5,180 bases of DNA from an uncultured Clostridium sp. (GTDB lineage: Bacteria; Bacillota; Clostridia; Lachnospirales; Lachnospiraceae): the NCBI GenBank assembly GCA_945946715.1, contig CAMEWU010000164.1:1-5180 (forward strand). Reading direction: 5' to 3'. Shown here one piece after another: positions 1 through 5,180 of the stretch. Below the pieces are notes generated by a model. That model was not told the DNA's origin. It saw only the letters and a program-made list of their open reading frames with translations, and made no database searches. Each line of letters begins with the position of its first letter. The stretch's first letter is position 1. Made by a program: the position numbers and the translations under genes.

Positions 1-687
1 GCAGATGTGGTACAAAGCGATGCCACTTATTTGCTCTATGGACAGGATTCTATCTATGAAGAAATATTAGGGTTGAAGTTCCGGATTACCCCATTTTCCT
101 TCTTCCAGACCAATTCGTTGGGAGCAGAGGTATTGTACGAAAAAGCCAGAAGCTATGTGGGAGACACCAGCAATCAGGTAGTATTTGACTTATATAGTGG
201 AACCGGAACTATTGCACAGATGTTGGCACCGGTGGCAAAGAAGGTTGTAGGCGTGGAAATTGTAGAAGAAGCAGTGGAGTCCGCGAAAGAAAATGCAGTT
301 CTGAATGGATTGGATAACTGTGAATTCATTGCCGGAGATGTGCTGAAGGTACTGGATGACTTGACGGAACTGCCGGATATGATTGTATTAGACCCGCCAC
401 GGGATGGAATTCATCCGAAAGCATTGAATAAGATTATCGGCTATGGCGTAAAGCGGATGGTGTATATTTCCTGTAAGCCGACCAGTCTGGCAAGGGATTT
501 GGTGACCCTGCAGGCGGAAGGGTATCGGGTAGAGAAAGCGTGCTGCGTGGATATGTTCCCGTGGACGGCGAATGTTGAGACGGTGTGCCTCTTGAGCAAC
601 CGAAAAGCAGACTCTCATATAAAGCTTTCCCTTGATATGGACGAGTATTACGACATCATGGATAAGGAAAAAGCTGAAAAGAAATAA
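1..687 (+). CDS. rlmD: 23S rRNA (uracil-C5)-methyltransferase, RlmD/RlmCD type, 3' part (5'-truncated by window edge)
   Basis: Cytosolic SAM-dependent enzyme of the TrmA/RumA family that puts a methyl group on C5 of a uridine in 23S rRNA (U1939, and in Gram-positive RlmCD also U747). The frame is open from base 1, so the N-terminal TRAM and cluster-binding parts lie outside the window; the GTG at 7 is internal. Visible motifs: FFQTN (QTN at 106-114), the SAM loop DLYSGTGT (187-210), VGVEIVEEAVE with the SAM-ribose acidic residue, DPPRDG (from 391), the nucleophile motif YISCKPTSLARDL with the catalytic Cys at 472-474, and the C-terminal FPWTANVETV whose Glu at 577-579 is the expected general base. 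A charged tail of about 30 residues follows. All catalytic residues in the visible part are intact. Which uridine(s) it modifies cannot be decided from this part; a tRNA m5U54 enzyme is less likely. A strong terminator closes the gene. Confidence 0.92.
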   Translation, partial: ADVVQSDATYLLYGQDSIYEEILGLKFRITPFSFFQTNSLGAEVLYEKARSYVGDTSNQVVFDLYSGTGTIAQMLAPVAKKVVGVEIVEEAVESAKENAVLNGLDNCEFIAGDVLKVLDDLTELPDMIVLDPPRDGIHPKALNKIIGYGVKRMVYISCKPTSLARDLVTLQAEGYRVEKACCVDMFPWTANVETVCLLSNRKADSHIKLSLDMDEYYDIMDKEKAEKK

Positions 688-712
688 CTTCATAATATAC
701 CGAACTTAAGCG

Positions 713-755
713 ATAGCTGTTGATGCGTAAAGCATTAGCAGCTATTTTTATTTTT
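713..755 (+). terminator. Intrinsic terminator of the rRNA methyltransferase gene
   Basis: The left arm 713-726 pairs with the right arm 732-745 over 14 pairs, two of them G-U, around a GTAAA loop. It runs straight into two T runs (745-749 and 751-755). It lies 25 bases after the stop codon, as expected for a factor-independent terminator, and separates this gene from what follows. Confidence 0.9.
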
Positions 756-761
756 CGCTAA

Positions 762-826
762 AGGGAGGTGATGCCATTGGGCCAGATGAATTAGAGACAG
801 AGTTACAGGCAATCAATGACAAATTA
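762..826 (+). other. Strong ribosome binding site followed by a short open frame without a usual start codon
   Basis: Bases 761-772 (AAGGGAGGTGAT) are an almost perfect Shine-Dalgarno sequence. At normal spacing the only codon opening a frame of any length is ATT at 776. It would give about 16 residues (GPDELETELQAINDKL after the start) and stop at 824-826, just before the ribosome binding site of the next gene. An ATG at 771 overlaps the Shine-Dalgarno, and ATG 771 and TTG 777 both end at TAG 792. I do not recognise the peptide. It may be a remnant of the gene that once preceded the SymE-like start of the next reading frame, or a leader coupled to it. Confidence 0.35.
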
Positions 827-845
827 TGAAAAGGAGATTTCGATT

Positions 846-1112
846 ATGGCAAAGAAAAGAAGTATTAAGGTAATCAGCCAGAGCGGGCACAACTATAAGG
901 TAAAACCAATCGTAGAAAAATACGGTGGCAGATATTTGATACGCTCTGATAAGGTGATTCCACTGCAGAAGGAGTGGTGCCCGGAACGATTCATTGTCAT
1001 TGAGTGGAACACGAAGGAGCAGTTGGATGCCTGTTTTTCTTCCAAAGAATACAGGGCAATTGCAGCATTGAGAGAAAACTCTGTAGACAGCAGAGCGATT
1101 ATAGTTGAGTAA
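846..1112 (+). CDS. Apparent hybrid: SymE-like N-terminus joined to an N-truncated DUF1330 domain
   Basis: The 88-residue protein starts at ATG 846, chosen over ATG 816 because AAGGAGA (831-837) sits 8 bases upstream; no such site serves 816. Residues 1-18 (MAKKRSIKVISQSGHNYK) resemble the beginning of SymE-family type I toxins of clostridia, which continue with a P-x-I-x-LKG-x-WL segment that is absent here. From about residue 19 (VKPIVEKYGGRYLIRSDKV) to the end (FSSKEYRAIAALRENSVDSRAIIVE) the sequence is the second part of a DUF1330 domain, a small ferredoxin-like fold of unknown function. Normal DUF1330 proteins have about 25 residues before this point that form the first strand and helix; these are missing. 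The gene is open and well translated on paper, but the fold may be incomplete, so it could be a decaying gene. The DUF1330 part is secure; the SymE assignment is from memory of the family and moderate. Confidence 0.7.
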   Translation: MAKKRSIKVISQSGHNYKVKPIVEKYGGRYLIRSDKVIPLQKEWCPERFIVIEWNTKEQLDACFSSKEYRAIAALRENSVDSRAIIVE

Positions 1113-1124
1113 AGTCAAATTATG

Positions 1125-1170
1125 AAAAAACGGCATCAGGACTCCGTCACCTGCGGTGACACCTCATGCC
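1125..1170 (-). terminator. Hairpin that reads as an intrinsic terminator on the minus strand
   Basis: The outer arms GGCAT (1132-1136) and ATGCC (1166-1170), AGG/CCT, and inner arms GTCACC (1146-1151) and GGTGAC (1155-1160) form a stem with a TGC loop and an asymmetric internal loop. On the minus strand the stem is followed by G and six T (complement of 1125-1131). On the plus strand no T run follows. No minus-strand gene is seen to the right, so its client is absent, or it blocks antisense transcription into the 846-1112 gene. Confidence 0.5.
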
Positions 1171-1191
1171 AAGTAGTAGAGGGATAAAACT

Positions 1192-2031
1192 ATGAAGATA
1201 TGTGAAAATGTATACCAGATTAAAATTGATTTTTATGTAACCCCTGAGATAAAACGGTATGTGTATGTGTACCTGATTACAGGAAAGAATTGTTATTTGA
1301 TAGATGCAGGTGTTGCAGGAAGTGAAACTGTTATTAACAGGTACATGGAAGAATTGGGCAGAAGTATTACCGAAATAAAAGCCATTTTTCTAACCCATGC
1401 CCATCCGGATCATATGGGAAGTGCAGCCGAAATCAAGGGATTATCCGGTTGTGAAGTCTATGCCTCACAGTTAGAAAAGGAGTGGATAGAGAATATTGAA
1501 ACACAGGCTCGGGAACGCCCGATTCCTAATTTTTATACTTTAGTAAAGGAGTCTGTTCCTGTAGACCATTTGATAAAAGAGCAGACTGGATATTTGCTAG
1601 AACCCGGCATAACTGTGAAGGCATTGGAGACACCGGGACATTCCAATGGCTCTGTATCTTATTTGTTTGAAGAAGAGAAGGTATTATTTTGTGGCGATGT
1701 GGTTCCTGTCACAGATGATTTTCCTATTTTTGTAAATGAAAGGGAGAGTGAGAATTCTATTCAAAAAATCTTGAAACTGAAAGAACTTCAATTCTGCTGT
1801 CCGGCATGGGACAGAGTTTATATAGGGAGTGAAATCAATGGAATTCTTCATGAGCGTTTGGAATTGTTGAGAATACTTAAGGAGTGCGTACAGCATGTGA
1901 GAAGCCAGCATGGAGAGGTATCAGAAGAAGAAATGATTTGTCTGATTGGAACAAAAATGGGATGGGGTAATATGAATGGAAATCCGTTATTTAGGAAAAG
2001 TGTTATGGCGTGTGACGAATCAGGGAAGTAA
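1192..2031 (+). CDS. MBL-fold metallohydrolase of unknown substrate
   Basis: A 279-residue cytosolic protein of the metallo-beta-lactamase superfamily (glyoxalase II-like branch); no signal peptide. The start has AGAGGGA 7 bases upstream. Residues 26-48 carry the opening strands with LIDAG; HAHPDH at 69-74 provides His69, His71, Asp73 and His74; ETPGHSNGSVSY contains His150; FCGDVV contains the bridging Asp169. The usual last metal-binding His (a PGHG-like motif) is not where expected: that segment reads CCPAWDRVYIGSEING (residues 202-217), similar to a subfamily I recall with SAWDEP at this place. The C-terminal 60 residues are helical and may form a substrate lid. The first metal site is complete, so hydrolase activity is likely, but the substrate (thioester, lactone or phosphoester) cannot be told. 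No promoter or terminator is evident next to it; it may be read from upstream. Confidence 0.88.
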   Translation: MKICENVYQIKIDFYVTPEIKRYVYVYLITGKNCYLIDAGVAGSETVINRYMEELGRSITEIKAIFLTHAHPDHMGSAAEIKGLSGCEVYASQLEKEWIENIETQARERPIPNFYTLVKESVPVDHLIKEQTGYLLEPGITVKALETPGHSNGSVSYLFEEEKVLFCGDVVPVTDDFPIFVNERESENSIQKILKLKELQFCCPAWDRVYIGSEINGILHERLELLRILKECVQHVRSQHGEVSEEEMICLIGTKMGWGNMNGNPLFRKSVMACDESGK

Positions 2032-2077
2032 AGAATTGAAATGCACTTAGTGGATGCTCAGGCAAGTTATATTGGTA

Positions 2078-2107
2078 TTGAATTAATTGGAGCAGATACA
2101 TTATAAT
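2078..2107 (+). promoter_or_regulatory. Putative sigma-A promoter for the DUF3592 gene pair
   Basis: A -35 element TTGAAT (2078-2083) and a perfect -10 element TATAAT (2102-2107) are separated by 18 bases, 79 bases before the start codon of the next gene. A weaker second candidate, TTGAGA (2112-2117) and GATAAT (2134-2139) with 16 bases between, lies just downstream. Both are in the otherwise gene-free stretch 2032-2185. Confidence 0.55.
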
Positions 2108-2185
2108 AACCTTGAGAATAACCGTTCTGTATGGATAATTATTCTGGAGCAAATTTCGTTTTGCAGTTTTTGGGGAGAAAGCAAT

Positions 2186-2602
2186 ATGATTAATTATATT
2201 ATTAAGTTTGGCTTTGTATTAATTCTTTTTTTGGCATGGTGTACACTATGCATTTTCAAATACAAAAAATGGAGTTCTAAAAGAAAAATGTGTATAAAAC
2301 CAATATCTGTTCAAGTCATTGAAATACTAGAGAAAAGGACAGCTCGAGGCGGCATGGTGTATAAACCAATATTTGCCATAATAGACGATAAAGACAATAC
2401 CGTCATTGATTCTGCATTTTATTCGTCATTAGTGTCCTTTGAAATTGGACAACATCTTACATTACTTGTAAACCCACAGAATCCGAAGGAATTTCTATAT
2501 GAAAACAATAAATATAACAAAGGTATAATCGTTGATGTTATATGTTGTTGTCTTCCCTGTATATTCATTCTTGGTATATTATTAGCAATACTATTAAAAT
2601 AA
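2186..2602 (+). CDS. Small two-helix membrane protein with DUF3592-like domain
   Basis: A 138-residue protein. I place the start at ATG 2186 because TGGGGAG (2171-2177) lies 8 bases upstream and the protein then opens directly with a membrane segment; the frame can be extended up to 2087 but without a ribosome binding site and across the predicted promoter. Layout: membrane helix at residues 3-24, a basic stretch (KYKKWSSKRK), a beta-rich domain at 38-110, and a second helix at 113-137 with a cysteine cluster VICCCLPC. The domain has the features of DUF3592: YKPIFAIIDD, then IGQHLTLLVNPQNPKEFLYE. The same pattern recurs in the next gene, 18 bases downstream, so the two are a probable operon. 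Function is unknown. It appears more AT-rich than its neighbours. Confidence 0.78.
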   Translation: MINYIIKFGFVLILFLAWCTLCIFKYKKWSSKRKMCIKPISVQVIEILEKRTARGGMVYKPIFAIIDDKDNTVIDSAFYSSLVSFEIGQHLTLLVNPQNPKEFLYENNKYNKGIIVDVICCCLPCIFILGILLAILLK

Positions 2603-2620
2603 TAGAAAGAGGGGGATTTA

Positions 2621-3409
2621 ATGTTAAATGAAGATGAAGAAGTAGGAATCGGAAGAAATAATCCGGTGATGGGAATTATTTTCCTGGCATGGTTTATAGG
2701 TTCAATCGCAGTCATATTTCTGGCTACGAAGGGGAGCTTGCCTTTGTTTATGATAACAATTGGTTTGGGGCAGTTTTTTCTTGGATTTACAGGAATTATT
2801 GGAGTTTCAATGGTAAAAATGTTGCGCCTGCATAAGGCGCAGGTCTGGAGTCCGGTAGCGTTTACAGTGCTCTTACTGATTTCCATTGGTCTGATTGTTG
2901 TTGGTTTTTTGCAGATGGTCGGAATGTTGGAACACATTTTGTCAGATTTACCGGAACTGGTTTGTGGAAGACCACTGGAAAATGAAGGATTGTTCTATGC
3001 AGCGTTATTCTTGGGGGTATTTTTCCTGGCAGCATTGGGATTAGTACTGGAATGTATTGTGTATCAGATAATTCGGAAGAAACACTGTACAGTTACAGTG
3101 ACCGGCACATGTATAGAGATGAAGAGCCGATGGAATCAGAAGGCAAATCATCCCAGCGAACGAATTGTCGAAGCACCTGTATTTCAGTATGAATATAGAA
3201 ACACATTATATAAGTCTTGTGATGAAATCTATACATCCACCAATAGGGTGAAAAAAGGAGACCAGGTGCAACTGTATATCAATCCCAAGTATCCGGAAGA
3301 ATTCTATGTGGAAGGAACAGGAATTTTTCATAAGAATTTAATCATTGGAAGTGTGATTCTGTCGGTGCTTTCATTTGCAGGTATTATTCTATGCTGTATG
3401 AATATGTGA
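2621..3409 (+). CDS. Polytopic membrane protein with C-terminal DUF3592-like domain
   Basis: A 262-residue integral membrane protein of unknown function. The ribosome binding site AAGAGGGGG (2607-2615) sits directly before ATG 2621. Predicted helices lie at about residues 17-35, 41-62, 78-100, 124-149 and 239-258. Between the last two is a soluble beta-rich domain (155-235) with the DUF3592 signature: CTVTVTGTCIEM, EAPVFQYEY, then KGDQVQLYINPKYPEEFYVE. The domain lines up with that of the preceding protein (x-G-x-x-h-x-L-x-h-N-P-x-x-P-x-E-F), but here four helices are added in front. The two genes are 18 bases apart and probably cotranscribed. No clear terminator follows. Confidence 0.85.
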   Translation: MLNEDEEVGIGRNNPVMGIIFLAWFIGSIAVIFLATKGSLPLFMITIGLGQFFLGFTGIIGVSMVKMLRLHKAQVWSPVAFTVLLLISIGLIVVGFLQMVGMLEHILSDLPELVCGRPLENEGLFYAALFLGVFFLAALGLVLECIVYQIIRKKHCTVTVTGTCIEMKSRWNQKANHPSERIVEAPVFQYEYRNTLYKSCDEIYTSTNRVKKGDQVQLYINPKYPEEFYVEGTGIFHKNLIIGSVILSVLSFAGIILCCMNM

Positions 3410-3475
3410 TGAAGATAATAGCAGAATGAAAGCATAGAAACAGCTTGAATTATAAATAAGAGGTGATTCATATAT

Positions 3476-3848
3476 ATGATACATGAAATAAAAAATCCAT
3501 TACGTTACCAGATATCTGAATATGATTGTGGTCCTACCACTATGTTAAATGCAATCAGTTATTTGTTTCCCAGAGATATGATTCCGGCAGAAGTAATACG
3601 AAATGTTATGTTATACTGCCTGGATTGCTATGGAACGGATGGTGTACCGGGAAAATGAGGAACTTCCCATGCTGCCATGATGTTTCTTTCAAACTGGCTG
3701 AATGGATTTGCCAGAACAGAGCAACTGTCGGTGGCTTGCAGTTATCTGGCTGAGGAATGGGTATATATGGGAAAATCAGGAAGCAGTGCTTTTGTTTAAC
3801 GAGGAAACAAAACTGACAGAAGAAAAAACAATCGAGTATTTTATCTAA
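3476..3848 (+). pseudogene. Broken C39-like cysteine peptidase family gene
   Basis: A good ribosome binding site (AAGAGGTGATT, 3458-3468) precedes ATG 3476. The protein starts like a C39-type papain-like peptidase: QISEYDCGPTTMLNAISYLF with the catalytic-type Cys18 and an upstream Gln13. After 60 residues the frame hits TGA (3656-3658). The same frame then continues with clear family sequence (GTSHAAMMFLSNWLNG and on to about 3781), so the TGA is a nonsense change, probably of a Ser TCA codon. Near 3777-3785 the family sequence stops and resumes in the +1 frame as EAVLLFNEETKLTEEKTIEYF, ending at TAA 3846-3848. The middle of the protein, which should hold the catalytic His and Asp, is deleted. 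Two independent lesions make a working product very unlikely. The family assignment rests on the DCGPT motif and on recall of related clostridial proteins. Confidence 0.82.
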
Positions 3849-3937
3849 GAAGAGCCCAAAAATAATATTGACTAGAGCGATAAAAGTAGTGTTGATTGCT
3901 ATAGCCTTAACCTATAACTAACTATAAGTTTCAAGTA

Positions 3938-3967
3938 TTAACACTCTTTTGAAAAGCCTGTTATAAT
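3938..3967 (+). promoter_or_regulatory. Promoter of the met leader and metN
   Basis: A -35 element TTAACA (3938-3943) and a perfect -10 element TATAAT (3962-3967) lie 18 bases apart. Transcription should begin near 3973-3976, giving a leader RNA of roughly 230 bases before metN. No S-box or T-box consensus was recognised in the leader. Confidence 0.72.
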
Positions 3968-4001
3968 AAACCCATCAAAGGAAGAAAAGCTATAAGATAA
4001 C

Positions 4002-4008
4002 AAGGAGG
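4002..4008 (+). promoter_or_regulatory. Ribosome binding site of the leader peptide
   Basis: AAGGAGG is a full match to the anti-Shine-Dalgarno core, 10 bases before ATG 4019. Such a strong site before so short a frame is the main sign that the leader peptide is translated. Confidence 0.8.
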
Positions 4009-4018
4009 AAGCTATATT

Positions 4019-4123
4019 ATGCACATAACTGCAAATACTATGATGATGAATATGCAAACTTGCTGCTGTATGATGATGAAACATGATATGGTTTATTTTC
4101 TTGCACCCCAATGGCGAAAATGA
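4019..4123 (+). CDS. Met/Cys-rich leader peptide of the metN attenuator
   Basis: A 34-residue peptide beginning MHITANTMMMNMQT and continuing CCCMMMKHDM before a last part VYFLAPQWRK. Nine of 34 residues are Met (1, 8-10, 12, 18-20, 24) and three are Cys in a row (15-17). It is read from the strong ribosome binding site at 4002-4008, lies directly downstream of the promoter and upstream of an intrinsic terminator and a methionine transporter gene. This is the layout of a classical attenuation leader: ribosomes slow at Met (or Cys) codons when the charged tRNA is scarce. The peptide itself probably has no other function. The last codons (27-30) also form one arm of the proposed antiterminator. 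The minus-strand frames over this region have no ribosome binding site or family signal and are taken as chance. Confidence 0.85.
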   Translation: MHITANTMMMNMQTCCCMMMKHDMVYFLAPQWRK

Positions 4124-4166
4124 TGTAACAGGATAGGTTATAGATACTAAAACGCAGGTGCAGAAA
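4097..4166 (+). promoter_or_regulatory. Proposed antiterminator pairing in the metN leader
   Basis: Bases 4097-4107 (TTTCTTGCACC, codons 27-30 of the leader peptide) can pair with 4157-4166 (GGTGCAGAAA). This gives 10 pairs with a single bulged T at 4101. The second segment is most of the left arm plus the loop of the terminator, so the two structures exclude each other. Eighteen bases separate the end of Met codon 20 (4078) from the pairing segment, enough for a ribosome stalled at or before the CCC-MMM run to leave it free. A ribosome reaching the stop codon would cover part of it. The pairing was found by eye and has not been tested by folding or comparison. Confidence 0.65.
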
Positions 4167-4186
4167 TGTACCTGCGTTTTTATTTT
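4153..4186 (+). terminator. Attenuator terminator before metN
   Basis: A perfect 10-pair stem (one G-U), 4153-4162 with 4167-4176, is capped by a GAAA tetraloop and followed by TTTTTATTTT (4177-4186). The A run before the stem (4149-4152) can extend it by pairing with the T run. It lies between the leader peptide and the metN start 20 bases downstream, so it must be read through for metN to be expressed. Confidence 0.92.
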
Positions 4187-4205
4187 GACAGAGAAAGGAA
4201 AAGAT

Positions 4206-5180
4206 ATGATTCGACTGGAACAGGTAAGCAAAACCTTCCACCTGAAAAGCAGAGAGGTAGAAGCGTTGAAGCAAATCAATCTGACAATTGAAGATAGAAG
4301 CATATTTGGAATTATTGGTTCTTCCGGTGCCGGTAAATCTACATTGGTTCGATGTTTGAACCTGCTGGAACGACCAACGGAGGGAAAAGTATTCTTAGAT
4401 GATACAGAATTGACAGCCCTTTCCAATGGAAATCTTAGGAAGGAACGAAGAAAGATTGGAATGGTATTTCAGCAGTTTAATTTATTATCACAGCGAAATG
4501 CCCTGAAGAATGTCTGTTATCCTTTGGAAATCGCAGGCGTTCCTGCAAAACAGGCAAAGGAACGGGCCATAGAACTTCTAAAACTGGTAGGCTTAGAGGA
4601 CCGAATGTATAACTATCCGGCACAGTTATCCGGAGGACAGAAACAGCGGGTAGCCATTGCCAGAGCGCTGGCAACAGAACCGAAATACCTCTTGTGCGAT
4701 GAGGCAACCAGTGCATTAGATCCCAATACGACGAATTCCATACTGGAATTACTGAAAGAAATTAACGAGCGGTTGGGTGTTACAATTATTGTTATTACTC
4801 ATGAGATGAAGGTGGTAGAAAAGATATGTACTCAGGTGGCAGTTTTGAATGAAGGGGAAGTGATAGAACAGGGTAGCGTACAAGACGTATTTATGTCACC
4901 AAAGACCAGAATTGCGCAGGAAATGATTTATCCAAAGCAGAAGTATGATAATCGGAACTTCCAAGGGAAAATATTCCGGTTAGCCTTTGGCGGTCAGTCC
5001 TCATCAGAGCCGATTGTAGCAAATCTGGTGCTGAAATGTCAGGCACCGGTCAATATTTTAGGAGCCGGTACAGAAGATATCGGTGGAAAAGCATACGGAC
5101 AAATGCTGTTGGAATTTCCTCAGGATGAGAGAGTCATTGCGGAGGCAAAAAAATATCTGGATTCCATAGGAGTCCATTAC
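4206..5180 (+). CDS. metN: Methionine ABC importer ATP-binding protein MetN (3' end beyond window)
   Basis: ATPase subunit of the methionine importer MetNIQ; a dimer at the inner face of the membrane drives uptake of methionine delivered by MetQ through MetI. Start ATG 4206 has AAAGGA (4194-4199) upstream. The frame is open to the window end (325 codons), close to the usual length of about 340. Motifs are complete: Walker A GSSGAGKST (38-46), Q-loop MVFQQF (Gln89), signature LSGGQ (141-145), Walker B YLLCDEAT (Asp165, Glu166), D-loop SALD, and switch His199. From about residue 255 to the end lies the NIL domain (KIFRLAFGG ... APVNILGAGTEDIGG), the C-terminal regulatory domain that binds methionine and inhibits transport; its presence separates MetN from other amino-acid ABC ATPases. 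metI and metQ are expected just downstream. Expression is likely controlled by the leader peptide attenuator directly upstream. Confidence 0.94.
   Translation, partial: MIRLEQVSKTFHLKSREVEALKQINLTIEDRSIFGIIGSSGAGKSTLVRCLNLLERPTEGKVFLDDTELTALSNGNLRKERRKIGMVFQQFNLLSQRNALKNVCYPLEIAGVPAKQAKERAIELLKLVGLEDRMYNYPAQLSGGQKQRVAIARALATEPKYLLCDEATSALDPNTTNSILELLKEINERLGVTIIVITHEMKVVEKICTQVAVLNEGEVIEQGSVQDVFMSPKTRIAQEMIYPKQKYDNRNFQGKIFRLAFGGQSSSEPIVANLVLKCQAPVNILGAGTEDIGGKAYGQMLLEFPQDERVIAEAKKYLDSIGVHY

Noticed and set aside
2041..2106. Short frame MHLVDAQASYIGIELIGADTL between the MBL gene and the DUF3592 pair
   Set aside because: It has no good ribosome binding site, no recognised homology, and its end overlaps the predicted -10 element; likely chance.
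2087..2185. N-terminal extension of the small DUF3592 protein to ATG 2087
   Set aside because: No ribosome binding site at 2087; a strong one precedes ATG 2186, and the extension would overlap the predicted promoter.
2823..2841. Inverted repeat TGCGCC / GGCGCA inside the second DUF3592 gene
   Set aside because: Only six pairs, no T run, and lies within a well-supported coding region; probably codon coincidence.
3083..3100. CACTGTA / TACAGTG inverted repeat as a possible operator
   Set aside because: It is in the middle of a coding region, far from any promoter.
3656..3658. In-frame TGA in the peptidase gene as a possible selenocysteine or recoded codon
   Set aside because: No SECIS-like hairpin was seen after it, the site is a conserved Ser position rather than the catalytic residue, and the gene carries a second, frame-shifting deletion downstream.
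3868..3928. Further promoter-like pieces (TTGACT 3868, TTGATT 3892, TATAAC 3913, TATAAG 3923)
   Set aside because: Spacings do not fit sigma-A well, and a much better promoter lies at 3938-3967.
3938..4426. Minus-strand open frames across the metN leader
   Set aside because: They have no ribosome binding site or family similarity and overlap the promoter, leader peptide and metN; they are shadows.

Overview
The window looks like chromosomal DNA from a low-GC Gram-positive bacterium, most likely a gut clostridium of the Lachnospiraceae type. Evidence is the AT-rich sequence, strong AAGGAGG-type ribosome binding sites, U-tailed hairpin terminators, and the protein families present. All genes read on the + strand. 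The assignment rests on recognition of families, not on a database search.

Left part (1-1191): the 3' end of an rRNA uracil-5 methyltransferase gene (RlmD/RlmCD type) closes with a strong intrinsic terminator. It is followed by a strong ribosome binding site with no usual start codon behind it, and then by a small gene (846-1112) that looks like a hybrid. Its first ~18 residues resemble a SymE-type toxin and the rest is a DUF1330 domain lacking its own beginning. A hairpin that would terminate only minus-strand transcription follows.

Middle part (1192-3848): an MBL-fold metallohydrolase gene; a promoter; a two-gene unit encoding membrane proteins that share a DUF3592-like extracytosolic or cytosolic domain; and a broken C39-like cysteine peptidase gene, with an in-frame TGA and a later internal deletion that shifts the frame.

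Right part (3849-5180): the most interesting region. A near-consensus promoter drives a leader RNA that encodes a 34-residue peptide with an excellent ribosome binding site. The peptide contains nine methionines and three consecutive cysteines, clustered as MMM-N-M and CCC-MMM. Next comes a GAAA-capped intrinsic terminator, whose left arm can instead pair with the end of the leader coding sequence. Downstream lies metN, the ATPase of the methionine ABC importer, which runs off the window. Together these form a ribosome-mediated transcription attenuator responding to methionine (and possibly cysteine) charging, in a position where Firmicutes normally use SAM riboswitches or T-boxes. This is the best candidate for a little-described system in the window.
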